Source: JAYZBC01 sp036339375
GTDB lineage: Bacteria > Pseudomonadota > Alphaproteobacteria > MPNO01 > UBA2964
Assembly: GCA_036339375.1 (NCBI GenBank)
Contig: JAYZBC010000090.1
Span: forward strand, 1 to 40,191
DNA: 40,191 nt
Direction of reading: 5' to 3'
The notes beneath the pieces are model-generated. The model saw nothing but the letters and a program-made list of their open reading frames with translations, was not told the origin of the DNA and did no database searches. Positions within the stretch are counted from its first letter, which is position 1. The number at the start of each line of letters is the position of its first letter. Of this stretch, positions 31,667 through 40,191 are shown piece after piece. The translations under genes and the position numbers were made by a program.

Positions 31667-32788
31667 TTAATCATTTCTTTCCGCTAAATTTGTACTTTGT
31701 TTTAACCTCCAAAATTTAATCCCTTTTTTTAATTCTAAATCATGTTGCGAAAGGGCTAATTCCAGTTGGGCTTCATCACCAAAATATTGTACACGAAATA
31801 ATACCTCTTCCAATGACAAGCTCAGCAAATCTAACCGCTCAATGGCAGCTACAAATTGGAGTTTTTTAGTAACTTTATTAATTTGAGAAAGACCACCGTG
31901 GGCAAATCTTACTAACAATTCCCTTTTCTCGCCAAATTTGAGAATATTTTTTTGTTTCCAGGTTTCTTCTATATTTTTTCTGCTAGCCCGAGCTGCTCTA
32001 ACCAAAACTTCTTGTATATTTTCTTTTAGCGTTCCATGAAAAATAAGAATTGAAGTATTTTTGATTATTCGAAGGTCTGTGTCTTTAATTGTCACTTTTA
32101 TAATTATTTTATTTCTGGTTTTTTTTAGCTCCGCTATTGCCAGCAAAACATTGGTTGTTCTGTACCTTTTGGCAATAGCGTTTAATCTTTCAAGATTCCC
32201 AGCAATAGCCTGTTCAGGACTAATTTGTGCAATATCAGCATTTGTACCGTTAGGTACAATTAAACTCACCAAACTGTCGTTCTTGGAAAGTATACGCCAG
32301 GCTTTAATCCATAAATTTGCTTTATCCCATAATTGCAGAGTTGCTTGTGCTCTGTAAACGGGCAATATAACAAGCGGTTTTCTTACAGTCTCTGCAAACC
32401 TCACTCGGAATTTCCGTAAATGGCGTCTTACAAGAGTGGGGTTAAATTGGACCTTTAAACTGGCCAAATATCGAATAGGCGATGTTTTTTCTTTATCTAT
32501 TTCCATTGCAGAGACAAGTTCAACTAAGTCAGAAAAAGCTAAATAATTCAATTTAGCTTTTTCTTGTATAGGAACGAGTTTATCTATCAAACGTTTATAT
32601 GCCAGAAATTGTCCTTTCTCCAAGGCAATGTCACGTGCCGCAGATGCAGATTCCGCCGTTTCGTCCAATAAAATTCCTTTTACTGAATAGACCGAATATT
32701 GTACGCCAAAAGAAGGAAAGGGGTTCCAAAGAAGGGGCGATAATAAAACCAAATATCCAAACAAGCGAAAATTCGACGTAGAAGGCAT
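31667..32788 (-). CDS. DUF2066-family exported protein
   Basis: From the ATG at 32788 this is 373 residues. An N-terminal signal peptide (FRLFGYLVLLSPLLW, hydrophobic) precedes a periplasmic domain. The segment VKGILLDETAESASAARDIALEKGQFLAYKRLIDKLV is the recognisable DUF2066 start, and these proteins are often encoded next to purM and pgsA in alphaproteobacteria. Function is unknown. The frame opens 18 codons earlier at 32842, but that would leave just 41 bp to the divergent purM start for two promoters. It would also put a hydrophilic stretch before the signal peptide, so I prefer 32788. Many residues are Lys/Leu, in line with the AT-rich genome. Confidence 0.8.
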   Translation of the reverse strand: MPSTSNFRLFGYLVLLSPLLWNPFPSFGVQYSVYSVKGILLDETAESASAARDIALEKGQFLAYKRLIDKLVPIQEKAKLNYLAFSDLVELVSAMEIDKEKTSPIRYLASLKVQFNPTLVRRHLRKFRVRFAETVRKPLVILPVYRAQATLQLWDKANLWIKAWRILSKNDSLVSLIVPNGTNADIAQISPEQAIAGNLERLNAIAKRYRTTNVLLAIAELKKTRNKIIIKVTIKDTDLRIIKNTSILIFHGTLKENIQEVLVRAARASRKNIEETWKQKNILKFGEKRELLVRFAHGGLSQINKVTKKLQFVAAIERLDLLSLSLEEVLFRVQYFGDEAQLELALSQHDLELKKGIKFWRLKQSTNLAERND

Positions 32789-32870
32789 TACAAACCGTTT
32801 AAGATCAAGTATCTTCAGATTTAAACAAGCTTTAGTAAACATGTAATGAGGCTACCCCCTTTATCTTATG

Positions 32871-32886
32871 AGAGGAAGAAAATATC
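32871..32886 (+). promoter_or_regulatory. Ribosome binding site and ATC start codon of purM
   Basis: AGAGGAAG (32871-32878) is a good Shine-Dalgarno sequence. Seven bases after its AGGA core comes ATC (32884-32886), exactly where the N-terminal methionine of PurM is expected: the next codons read NTSYKDSGVDID, the normal PurM beginning. There is no ATG, GTG or TTG in frame between the in-frame stop at 32869 and the TTG at 32959. An out-of-frame ATG (32868) opens only 17 codons. Confidence 0.6.
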
Positions 32887-33939
32887 AATACAAGTTACAA
32901 AGATTCCGGAGTAGATATTGATTCGGCTACAAAATTTATTGACAAAATACGTCCCCTTTTGCGTTCAACTCGTCGGCCTGGTGCTGAAGCCGAAATAGGG
33001 GGATTTGGAGGTTTATTTGACCCTGCAGCCGCCGGTTTTAAAGATCCAATTCTCGTAGCATCAACCGACGGAGTTGGAACAAAGCTTCGTATTGCTGTTG
33101 AGACAAACCAACACAGCAACATTGGGATCGATTTAGTTGCTATGTGTGTCAATGATATAGTTGTTCAAGGTGCGGAACCATTATTTTTTTTAGATTATTT
33201 TGCAACTTCTAAGCTAAATCCAGAATTGGCCCAAAATGTTATGACAGGAATAGTGAAAGGGTGTCAGCAAGCGGGTTGTGCTCTTATCGGCGGTGAAACA
33301 GCAGAAATGCCTAGCATGTATAAAAATGAAGAATATGATCTCTCTGGTTTTTCTGTTGGTGCGGTGGAACGCGACCGTTTATTAACTGGATCAACCATCG
33401 AAGAAGGTGATATTTTGTTGGGGCTTTCTTCGAATGGTCTCCACTCAAATGGCTTTTCTTTAGTACGTAAAATTGTAAATGAATTATCATTGGACTACAC
33501 CGAAAAAGCCCCATTCAGCAAGGGAAGTTTGGGCGAAAATCTACTAATACCAACACGGATATATGTTAAATCTTGTTTAGCGGCTCATAAGGCCGGCTTA
33601 ATTAATGGTCTCGCTCACATCACAGGTGGAGGCCTTATTGAAAATATCCCAAGGGTTTTGCCTAAAAATTTAGGAGTGAAACTTAATGCTGAAAACTGGG
33701 TAATTCCGGATGTGTTTAAATGGCTTTCAAAATCTGGGAATGTTACTGCCAACGAAATGGCGCGCACTTTCAATTGTGGAATTGGCATGGTGGTCTTTAC
33801 AAATCCTAATAATGAAGCAGAAACAGTTAAAACCTTTTCTGAGGCTGGCGAAGGTGTTTTTCGTATTGGAATTGTAGAAACAACTACAAGCGAAAGTCAA
33901 ATTGACTTAGACAATTGGGAAACTGTATGGGCCTCTTAA
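32884..33939 (+). CDS. purM: Phosphoribosylformylglycinamidine cyclo-ligase (AIR synthetase)
   Basis: Counted from the ATC at 32884 this is 351 residues, matching the E. coli enzyme (345). PurM closes formylglycinamidine ribonucleotide to AIR using ATP, step five of purine synthesis. The family features are YKDSGVDID at the N-terminus, the glycine-rich GGFGGLFD loop, ILVASTDGVGTKL, GGETAEMPSMY and AHITGGGLIENIPRVL. If the first conventional codon (TTG at 32959) were used, about 25 conserved residues would be lost, including the whole YKDSGVDID segment. The start is therefore either a rare ATC start or a base change. It overlaps purN by 13 bp. Confidence 0.93.
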   Translation: MNTSYKDSGVDIDSATKFIDKIRPLLRSTRRPGAEAEIGGFGGLFDPAAAGFKDPILVASTDGVGTKLRIAVETNQHSNIGIDLVAMCVNDIVVQGAEPLFFLDYFATSKLNPELAQNVMTGIVKGCQQAGCALIGGETAEMPSMYKNEEYDLSGFSVGAVERDRLLTGSTIEEGDILLGLSSNGLHSNGFSLVRKIVNELSLDYTEKAPFSKGSLGENLLIPTRIYVKSCLAAHKAGLINGLAHITGGGLIENIPRVLPKNLGVKLNAENWVIPDVFKWLSKSGNVTANEMARTFNCGIGMVVFTNPNNEAETVKTFSEAGEGVFRIGIVETTTSESQIDLDNWETVWAS

Positions 33940-34589
33940 AAACCGCTATTCTGATTTCCGGTGAGGGAACAAACATGCAAGCATTAATCAATCAGTGTTG
34001 CGAAGGAAAAATCGCAGCCAAAATTACATTAGTCGTTGCTAATGTTTCCACTGCTCCAGGCCTTAAAAGTGCTAAAAATTTTGGAATTCCAACTATCGTA
34101 ATAGATCATAAAAAGTTTTCAAATCGAGAAAGCTTCGAAAATGAAATTACGGGCAAGCTCAATGAAAAAAAAATTGAGATGATTTGCCTTGCTGGCTTCA
34201 TGAGGCTACTTACAAAAAACTTTGTAAATCAATGGCGCAATAGGTTAATTAATATCCACCCATCTTTGCTCCCTTCATACAAAGGGCTAAACACCCATCA
34301 AAGGGCCCTAAAAGATGGAGTAAAATTTACAGGGTGCACAGTACATTATGTCCGCCCAAGAATGGATTCCGGTCCAATCATAGCACAGGCGGTGGTTCCT
34401 ATTTTTCCGGATGACAATTTAAAAACTTTATCCAAAAGAGTCCTCGCCGCAGAACATCGCTGCTATCCTTTAGCATTAGGAATGATAGCAAATGGCAAAG
34501 CAAAAATACTTGACGATAAAGTAATTATTGAAGGAGCTTCTTTTCCTAGAAAAGAAATACTAAATCCATCCGAAGGCGAAAAAAATTAA
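33927..34589 (+). CDS. purN: Phosphoribosylglycinamide formyltransferase (GAR transformylase)
   Basis: From the ATG at 33927 this is 220 residues. PurN transfers a formyl group from 10-formyl-THF to glycinamide ribonucleotide, step three of purine synthesis. The phosphate loop is SGEGTNMQ (11-18). The catalytic Asn109, His111 and Asp147 are in INIHPSLLPSYKG and RMDSGPII. A TTG four codons upstream also opens the frame, but GGGA lies well spaced for the ATG. The start lies inside the end of purM, so translation is coupled. It is convergent with ndk. Confidence 0.96.
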   Translation: MGLLKTAILISGEGTNMQALINQCCEGKIAAKITLVVANVSTAPGLKSAKNFGIPTIVIDHKKFSNRESFENEITGKLNEKKIEMICLAGFMRLLTKNFVNQWRNRLINIHPSLLPSYKGLNTHQRALKDGVKFTGCTVHYVRPRMDSGPIIAQAVVPIFPDDNLKTLSKRVLAAEHRCYPLALGMIANGKAKILDDKVIIEGASFPRKEILNPSEGEKN

Positions 34590-34638
34590 TTTTAGTCCAT
34601 AAAGGTTAGTCAAAAATTTTAAGAACGTGAATTTTGCA

Positions 34639-35061
34639 TTAGGCTAAAATTTCTACATCAGCAAAGAAGAAACCAATTTCCATCTCTGCGTTTACCAGCG
34701 AGTCAGACCCGTGAACCGAGTTAGCCTCGATAGATTCTCCAAAATCTTTTCGAATGGTTCCATCGTCCGCATTAGCTGGATTTGTCGCTCCCATAACCTC
34801 GCGATTTTTGTTTACAGCATTTTCCCCTTCAAGGACCTGAACTAAAATTGGGCCTGAACACATAAAGTCGCAGAGCCCGTCAAAGAACGTCCGTTCTGAA
34901 TGAACAGAATAAAAATTTTCTGCTTGTTCCCTGGTAAGCTTTAGTCGTTTTTGTGCAATCACTCTAAGGCCCGCTTCCTCCAGCCGTGCATTAATTTTAC
35001 CAGATAGGTTGCGACGCGTTGCATCAGGCTTAATAATTGATAAGGTCCGTTCTATAGCCAT
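34639..35061 (-). CDS. ndk: Nucleoside diphosphate kinase
   Basis: This 140-residue cytosolic enzyme exchanges the gamma-phosphate between nucleoside triphosphates and diphosphates. The phospho-accepting histidine is His117 in ANSVHGSDS. ERTLSIIKPDA at the start and REVMGATNPANA in the middle are family standards. Length is normal. It ends 50 bp from the convergent purN stop. An ndk-holC-pepA neighbourhood is common in alphaproteobacteria and is kept here. Confidence 0.97.
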   Translation of the reverse strand: MAIERTLSIIKPDATRRNLSGKINARLEEAGLRVIAQKRLKLTREQAENFYSVHSERTFFDGLCDFMCSGPILVQVLEGENAVNKNREVMGATNPANADDGTIRKDFGESIEANSVHGSDSLVNAEMEIGFFFADVEILA

Positions 35062-35187
35062 AAGGTATTTCTCACATTTTTATTTGGCGGCGGCCTTATA
35101 TACTCAGAAATCTAATGCAGCAACTGTTTGTTTGAATAATTTTTCAGGGGAACCAAAGACGCCAGAAATTCGACACCAGTAAATATT

Positions 35188-35643
35188 TTATAAATCGTTC
35201 ATTTTTTCCCAACGGCCGTCCTCATTTTGCCGCCAATATGTTAACGTACAACCCGCTTCTTTAAAGAAATTCCAACGTGTCCTAGCCAAAACCACAGCCT
35301 CCTCATCTCTTCCGTCAAAAATTTCTAAGCACCTTTCGAAAGCGCGAAAATCCTCTGATTTCACCCCGTCGGTTGAAATTAGAATTTCTGCTTTATTAGG
35401 ATTGTCTTGTCCAGATGTTAACCATATGGGTTGCTTTTCGGCCATTCCCTCTTTTTCACTCCCATGCGGCAAAAATGACGTTGGATCGCTAGTCCATATT
35501 GCTAAATTTAGAAAGTTTATACGTTCTTCTGTTCCTCCTCTAACCACTACTTTTTTGCCCGATTCCAAAGCCTTTTCAAGTAATTGTGGTAAAGCATTTT
35601 CCAAGGGGGTCCTTGTAAGATGGTAAAAACCAATATCAGTCAT
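35188..35643 (-). CDS. holC: DNA polymerase III subunit chi
   Basis: This 151-residue protein resembles HolC, which links the clamp loader to single-strand-binding protein. The N-terminus is DIGFYHLTRTPLENALPQLLEKALESGKKVVVRGG, followed by IWTSDPTSFLPHGSEKE and the QPIWLTSGQDNPNKAEILISTDG stretch. Both are typical of the chi family and correspond to its SSB-binding face. It is 11 bp downstream of pepA on the same strand and therefore in its operon, as in many alphaproteobacteria. Confidence 0.92.
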   Translation of the reverse strand: MTDIGFYHLTRTPLENALPQLLEKALESGKKVVVRGGTEERINFLNLAIWTSDPTSFLPHGSEKEGMAEKQPIWLTSGQDNPNKAEILISTDGVKSEDFRAFERCLEIFDGRDEEAVVLARTRWNFFKEAGCTLTYWRQNEDGRWEKMNDL

Positions 35644-35654
35644 TGAAAAATTAA

Positions 35655-37157
35655 TTATTTTAATTCGTAATTTCTTTTCACTAATTCATTTAACAACCTG
35701 ACACCAAATGCCGTTCCACCTTTAGGAACAATTTTGGAGTCAGTATTTGACCAAGAAACACCTGCAATATCAAGATGAGCCCAGGCAACATCAGGTAAGA
35801 CAAATCTTTTAAGAATTTGGGCCGCAGTTATACTCCCTGCATCCCGGCCACCAACATTCTTCATGTCAGCAATCTTTGAAGCCACTTGTTTGTCATATTC
35901 ATCTGCTAAAGGCATTCGCCACACACGTTCATTGGTTTTCTCTCCAGCAGTGGTAAGGAAATTCCCCAGTTGATCGTTATTTGTAAACATTCCTGCATAA
36001 TGATGCCCTAAAGAAACGATTATTGCTCCTGTAAGGGTGGCAAGATCAATCATTGTATGAGGTTTAAAGTTTTTTTGACACCACCACATTGCATCAGCTA
36101 AAACCAAACGTCCTTCTGCATCCGTATTTATCACTTCTATCGTTTGGCCAGACATTGTTTTTACCACATCACCTGGGCGTTGGGCTTTACTTGATGGCAT
36201 ATTTTCAACCAATCCAACCACACCGACGGCGTTAACTTTTGCTTTTCTTGCTGCTAAAGCATACAACAAACCAGCAACAACCCCGGCACCTGCCATATCC
36301 CATTTCATGTCTTCCATACCGCCAGAGGGTTTAATAGAAATTCCCCCTGTATCAAAGGTCACACCTTTGCCAACAAAAGCGATCGGGCGTTGCATTGTAC
36401 TTTTAGGCAAACCATTCCACTGCAGCGCCATTATCCTTGGTGAATTAGCACTGCCTTGTGCCACTCCCAGCAACGCACCCATACCTAGGGCTTGCATTTT
36501 CTTTTCATCAAGAACCCTGATTTTTACACCAAGTTTTGTCAAAGAACGTACACGCCTGGCAAAACTAATTGGGTAAATGATATTTGCTGGCTCTGATACT
36601 AAATTGCGCGTAAGAAAAACGCCTTCAGCCACTTTACGCATCGGTGCAAATTTTCTCTGACCATGCACAAAATCTTCTAACAATAAGGTAACATTTGTCA
36701 CAGAAGGTTTATCTTCCGCCTTTTCCCGAGTTCTGTATTTATCAAATCTGTAACTGCGCAAATAACAACCGTATGCAATATTTGCAGCCATATCAGAGGA
36801 ATTTAATTTACTACCTCTAAAAGGTTCTATGAAAACTCCAGCGGATTTATTTCCGGACATTGAAACAGAATTGTAGATGGTGCCGCCGAGCTGTTGGGCT
36901 GATAATAAGTCCAATTTCTGACCTTTGCCAATTCCCACTAAGAGGAGCCTTCCAGCCTTGAGTACAGGAGGGCTCAAAAGAGTGAGCGTTTGACCAAAAT
37001 TACCGTTAAAACGACTATTTTGTATTGCCCGTTTAACTGCACCCTTTGTTAGCTGGTTCAAATTTGCAGTAGTTTTTGATAACTTGTTTTCAGCAGCAAC
37101 GAATGACACAAGAACACCACTCCGCATAAAGTCTGGGGCAGCAAAGGTTAAACGCAT
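35655..37157 (-). CDS. pepA: Leucyl aminopeptidase (cytosol aminopeptidase)
   Basis: This 500-residue M17 aminopeptidase releases N-terminal residues from peptides in the cytosol. The two-metal site is intact: Lys264 and Asp269 in VGKGVTFDTGG, Asp287 in KWDMAGAG, and Asp346 and Glu348 with Arg350 in INTDAEGRL. An N-terminal alpha/beta domain (about 1-170) precedes the catalytic domain, and the length is normal for the family. It is the first gene of pepA-holC. The neighbour across the 172-bp divergent gap is usually lptF in related genomes, but here it is a glycosyltransferase-like membrane gene. Confidence 0.97.
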   Translation of the reverse strand: MRLTFAAPDFMRSGVLVSFVAAENKLSKTTANLNQLTKGAVKRAIQNSRFNGNFGQTLTLLSPPVLKAGRLLLVGIGKGQKLDLLSAQQLGGTIYNSVSMSGNKSAGVFIEPFRGSKLNSSDMAANIAYGCYLRSYRFDKYRTREKAEDKPSVTNVTLLLEDFVHGQRKFAPMRKVAEGVFLTRNLVSEPANIIYPISFARRVRSLTKLGVKIRVLDEKKMQALGMGALLGVAQGSANSPRIMALQWNGLPKSTMQRPIAFVGKGVTFDTGGISIKPSGGMEDMKWDMAGAGVVAGLLYALAARKAKVNAVGVVGLVENMPSSKAQRPGDVVKTMSGQTIEVINTDAEGRLVLADAMWWCQKNFKPHTMIDLATLTGAIIVSLGHHYAGMFTNNDQLGNFLTTAGEKTNERVWRMPLADEYDKQVASKIADMKNVGGRDAGSITAAQILKRFVLPDVAWAHLDIAGVSWSNTDSKIVPKGGTAFGVRLLNELVKRNYELK

Positions 37158-37329
37158 GTTAATCTCTCCAAAATTTACTTTTCAAAAAGAGCCTATTGCT
37201 CTTTGGCTAACTGTAACAAGGAAAATACTAAAAAAAAGACCGTTTGCTATGTTTCAGGAAACTTAGTTGATAACTTTATATGCTTACAAAAGAAATTAAT
37301 GAATTTGTAACCATTCTCCGATATTGCTT

Positions 37330-39198
37330 ATGATGGATACTTTTTTTGACACCTATAACCTCTCCTTCAATCAGGCAGCTAGCCTTTTTTCGATATTTTT
37401 AGTTGTAGTTTCGCTTTCGACAATTGGCGCTGTGGCAGGCGGGAAAAAACGTTGGCCGGAAGGGGATATTCTCTATGGGTGGGCTATTTGTATTGCAATC
37501 TTTACATTACTTGGCACATTCAGCGGGTTTAAATTTACGTACATTGTAATCCTCCTTGGGGGAGCCACAATTGGCGCCTTTTTTTTGCTTTGGCGCCGCG
37601 GGACAAAGCCGGGCCCTATCATTTTTTGGCGATTATTCGTCCTTAGTTTCCCTCTTTTAATCCTCGTTTCAGCAATGACCCCTACTCAGTGGGACGAGCT
37701 AACTAGTTGGTTACCTAATGCACGATTTCTCATCGAACATGACGAATTTCCGAATCGCAGTTTACCTAAAAGCCCTTCTGTCTTTCCAGCATACCCTTAC
37801 GGAATTCCAATAATTATTTATCTCGCTAGTAAGATTGCGGGATTTATGGTCGAAAATGTAGCGGCAATCTTTAATCTATTCCTTTTTATGAGCTTTGGAT
37901 TACTGATTACGCGTATCACTTCTACTGTTTTTACTAGCAAGCAATCTAATGATGGTATTGAAGAACCCCTTTTTAGCCAAAAATATTCTTCTGGTTGGAA
38001 GTTTTCTGCTTTTGCAGCTTTAGTCGTTACCGCTCTTAATCCTACTTACGTTACAAGATTAGTTTTCAGTTCCTATGCGGATGCCCCAACAACGATAGCT
38101 ATTGGAATTTGCACAATTATGATTTGGATGATGATCAATGCATTGGCATTGAAAGATACGGTGAGAGCGAATTCCTTCGCATGGCAGGCAAGTCTCGCGG
38201 CTACAGTAGCCCTCTCTCTAAAACAAGTTAATTTGGTATTCTTTTTGTTGCTTTTGTTTGCAATTTTCGTTGCTACTTTTAGGGATAGCAAGGTATCTCT
38301 GCATCAAGTAGTCAAAACGCTACCACGACTACTCACACTCCCTGTGTTGGTTTATTTAGCTTGGAGAATTTATATTTTTTATAATATTGATCATGGAGAA
38401 TTCTCTTTTCGAGCTCCAGAATTTTGGTTAATTGATAGGGCAGGAGAAATTTTCCAGAGAATGCTATTAATAGCTTCAAAAAAAGGTGGTTATTTTGGGA
38501 TAATGACGTTAGCAGTCATTATCGCTGTTTCCACTTTCTGGAAGAACCACACACCTTTCAGTCGATTAGCTTTAATTACAGCTATAATTTTTATAACCTA
38601 TAACGCTTTTCTGTTTCTTTGCTACATTGCTGCCTTCACAGAAGATGAAGCTATACGGGCAGCATCATTTTGGAGATACAATACACATTTAGGAGGTGTA
38701 TGCCTTGTTTTTTCTGCCTATTGTATTGCGTTCTTATGGAATCGTTTTTTTGGAGCAAACCTTCCTAAATTTATACCTATTTTGCTCATTGTGATAGTTG
38801 TCATTTCACCTGTTATTTTGGTCAAAAAACTTCGTTTTGACCTTCACCCAAGATATCTTTATGCCCGAACATTGGCTAAAGAGATAGCAACAAAATTGTC
38901 ACCAAAGGACCGTTTGCTAATAGTGGATTTTAACAGTGATGGTCAGTTTCTGATGGTAATGCGATATGTCATGCACGGTTCGGCACAAATTGCGGGTGAA
39001 CTGACTGCCGCTAGTAAACCACATTACCAAGTTTTACATTCAAGACTCGGGTATGGAGATGTTTCTCACTTTTGGATTTATGAAGCACCCAACGTTTTAG
39101 CTCAGAAATTTGACTTGGTCCTAAAAGGAAAAACGTCATATCTTTTTGAAAAGGCTGGAAATAGGTGGATAATAGCTAGAAGTTGGCCTCACCCTTAA
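37330..39198 (+). CDS. Large multi-span membrane protein, GT-C glycosyltransferase-like
   Basis: From the ATG at 37330 this is 622 residues, with roughly 11-13 hydrophobic spans and a C-terminal soluble domain of about 120 residues. The loop after the third or fourth span reads TPTQWDELTSWLPNARFLIEHDEFP, with acidic residues (Asp-Glu) in the position of the catalytic acid of GT-C enzymes. The second half has FWRYNTHLGG near a span. These features fit the GT-C/PMT-like fold, in which a lipid-linked sugar is transferred on the outer face, but I recognise no exact family. ATGs at 37330 and 37333 and a TTG at 37324 leave the start open by two codons, without a clear ribosome site. The downstream GT2 would supply its donor. 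Confidence 0.75.
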   Translation: MMDTFFDTYNLSFNQAASLFSIFLVVVSLSTIGAVAGGKKRWPEGDILYGWAICIAIFTLLGTFSGFKFTYIVILLGGATIGAFFLLWRRGTKPGPIIFWRLFVLSFPLLILVSAMTPTQWDELTSWLPNARFLIEHDEFPNRSLPKSPSVFPAYPYGIPIIIYLASKIAGFMVENVAAIFNLFLFMSFGLLITRITSTVFTSKQSNDGIEEPLFSQKYSSGWKFSAFAALVVTALNPTYVTRLVFSSYADAPTTIAIGICTIMIWMMINALALKDTVRANSFAWQASLAATVALSLKQVNLVFFLLLLFAIFVATFRDSKVSLHQVVKTLPRLLTLPVLVYLAWRIYIFYNIDHGEFSFRAPEFWLIDRAGEIFQRMLLIASKKGGYFGIMTLAVIIAVSTFWKNHTPFSRLALITAIIFITYNAFLFLCYIAAFTEDEAIRAASFWRYNTHLGGVCLVFSAYCIAFLWNRFFGANLPKFIPILLIVIVVISPVILVKKLRFDLHPRYLYARTLAKEIATKLSPKDRLLIVDFNSDGQFLMVMRYVMHGSAQIAGELTAASKPHYQVLHSRLGYGDVSHFWIYEAPNVLAQKFDLVLKGKTSYLFEKAGNRWIIARSWPHP

Positions 39199-39255
39199 CA
39201 TAAAGTTAAAAAGAAAAGCCCACTAAGCAGGTAGAACCTAAGCAAGGCTTAAAAA

Positions 39256-40191
39256 ATGTTTGAACGTATAGCAGTCCTTATCCCATGTCTAAACGAAGCT
39301 CACAAAATTCTTGAGGTTATAAAATCTTTTCAAGAAGAATTACCTGGATCCAAAATCTACGTGTACGACAATGGTTCTACAGATAACACTGTACAGCTAT
39401 CATTAGAAGCGGGCGCTATTGTAAAACATGAAAAATCTTTGGGAAAAGGAAACGTCGTTCGGCGAATGTTTGGTGATATTGAGGCAGAAATTTATCTATT
39501 AGTTGACGGAGATGGAACTTATCAAGTGCAAGCAGCTCCCAAAATGATCGAACTTATGCGTAAAGAGGCCTTGGACATGGTTGTTGGTGCTAGGATCCCA
39601 ATTGGAGAATATTCCACTTTTAGACCAGGACACAAATTTGGAAACAAAGCGTTAACTACAATAGTTGGTTGGTTGTTTGGCAAAAAATTCACAGACATTT
39701 TGTCTGGCTTCAGGGTTTTTTCACGTCGGTTTGTAAAATCCTTTCCAGCTTTGTCTAGAGGTTTTGAAATAGAAACAGAAATGACAATTCATGCACTTGA
39801 TCTGAGTATGCCGGTTTCCGAATTTTCCACAAAATATTCGGCTCGAGCGAAAGGATCGAAGAGCAAACTAAATACGTGGAGAGATGGTTTGCGAATCTTG
39901 TTTGCCATAATCTTTCTTTTTAAAGAGGTGCAACCTTTTAAGTTTTTTGGAGTCATTTTTTTAATTTTTTCTATTATTTCTATACTGCTTGGACACCCTT
40001 TATTTGTTACATTCGTAGAAACAGGTTTAGTTCCTAGGTTTCCAACGGCAATCCTTGCAACAGGTATTATGATTCTCGCCTTTATCAGTCTAGCCATTGG
40101 CATAATTCTTGATTCAATTTGTCGCAGTCGCCGTGAAATTAAACGAATGCATTATCTGGCCAATACAACTTTATCAGAAGAAAAGAAATAA
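39256..40191 (+). CDS. GT2 glycosyltransferase, polyprenyl-phosphate-sugar synthase-like
   Basis: This complete 311-residue protein ends exactly at the window edge with TAA. The GT-A catalytic domain (about 1-220) carries IPCLNEA and VYDNGSTDNT (nucleotide-binding), the DxD metal site Asp84-Gly-Asp86 in LLVDGDGTYQ, GARIPIGEYSTFRPGHKFGN, and the LSGFRVFSRRF segment. Two hydrophobic spans follow (about 232-255 and 262-290). The layout is that of dolichyl-phosphate mannose synthase and of GtrB-type enzymes, which make undecaprenyl-phosphate sugars. It starts 57 bp after the membrane glycosyltransferase-like gene, so the two probably form one module. Confidence 0.93.
   Translation: MFERIAVLIPCLNEAHKILEVIKSFQEELPGSKIYVYDNGSTDNTVQLSLEAGAIVKHEKSLGKGNVVRRMFGDIEAEIYLLVDGDGTYQVQAAPKMIELMRKEALDMVVGARIPIGEYSTFRPGHKFGNKALTTIVGWLFGKKFTDILSGFRVFSRRFVKSFPALSRGFEIETEMTIHALDLSMPVSEFSTKYSARAKGSKSKLNTWRDGLRILFAIIFLFKEVQPFKFFGVIFLIFSIISILLGHPLFVTFVETGLVPRFPTAILATGIMILAFISLAIGIILDSICRSRREIKRMHYLANTTLSEEKK

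Noticed and set aside
32868..32921. ATG at 32868 as the purM start
   Set aside because: It is out of frame with purM and stops after 17 codons.
1..40191. CRISPR array, insertion sequence, prophage or toxin-antitoxin pair
   Set aside because: No regularly spaced repeats, transposase, integrase or paired small toxin/antitoxin genes were seen anywhere.

Overview
The window is one contiguous stretch of an AT-rich alphaproteobacterial chromosome. The evidence is the gene content and order: an aapJQMP amino-acid ABC operon, gatCAB, HdaA next to a DUF2066 protein and purM/purN, and an alpha-type topoisomerase I with repeated C-terminal modules. The marine or environmental lineage cannot be fixed from this sequence alone. 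I see no insertion sequence, integrase, prophage, CRISPR array or rRNA. The only RNA gene is one tRNA-Ser.

Region 1 (1-9.6 kb) is accessory. After a 425-base stretch without a gene come tRNA-Ser(GCU) with its own promoter and three tandem YfcG/YghU-like glutathione transferases on the minus strand. Divergent from them is a pair of paralogous MFS exporters. Then follow a TauD/TfdA-type Fe(II)/2-oxoglutarate dioxygenase, a divergent carboxymuconolactone-decarboxylase-like protein, a two-domain cupin made by internal duplication, and a further cupin on the minus strand. Duplication is the theme here, and the mix of families suggests conjugation, oxidation and export of a small organic compound. 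That function is inference.

Region 2 (9.6-17.5 kb) carries aapJQMP, with a very GC-rich hairpin between aapJ and aapQ, and the gatC-gatA-(small membrane protein)-gatB operon. Its partner, an AspRS with the non-discriminating His signature, lies at 26-28 kb.

Region 3 (17.5-26.2 kb) keeps ruvX, plsY, topA and rpmG of a common alphaproteobacterial neighbourhood. About 4 kb of metabolic genes sit between ruvX and plsY (class II aldolase, MBL hydrolase, AEC carrier, flavin reductase, small protein), and pyrB, pyrC, dprA and rnr are absent from their usual positions.

Region 4 (26.2-37.2 kb) is housekeeping: aspS, rnd, hdaA, an AI-2E family permease, a CDP-alcohol phosphatidyltransferase, DUF2066, purM, purN, ndk, holC and pepA. 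The most unusual single feature is purM. Its conserved N-terminus is encoded, and a good Shine-Dalgarno sequence is present, but the codon at the expected start is ATC.

Region 5 (37.3-40.2 kb) holds a large multi-span membrane protein resembling GT-C glycosyltransferases, followed by a polyprenyl-phosphate-sugar-synthase-like GT2. Together they look like a cell-surface glycosylation module.
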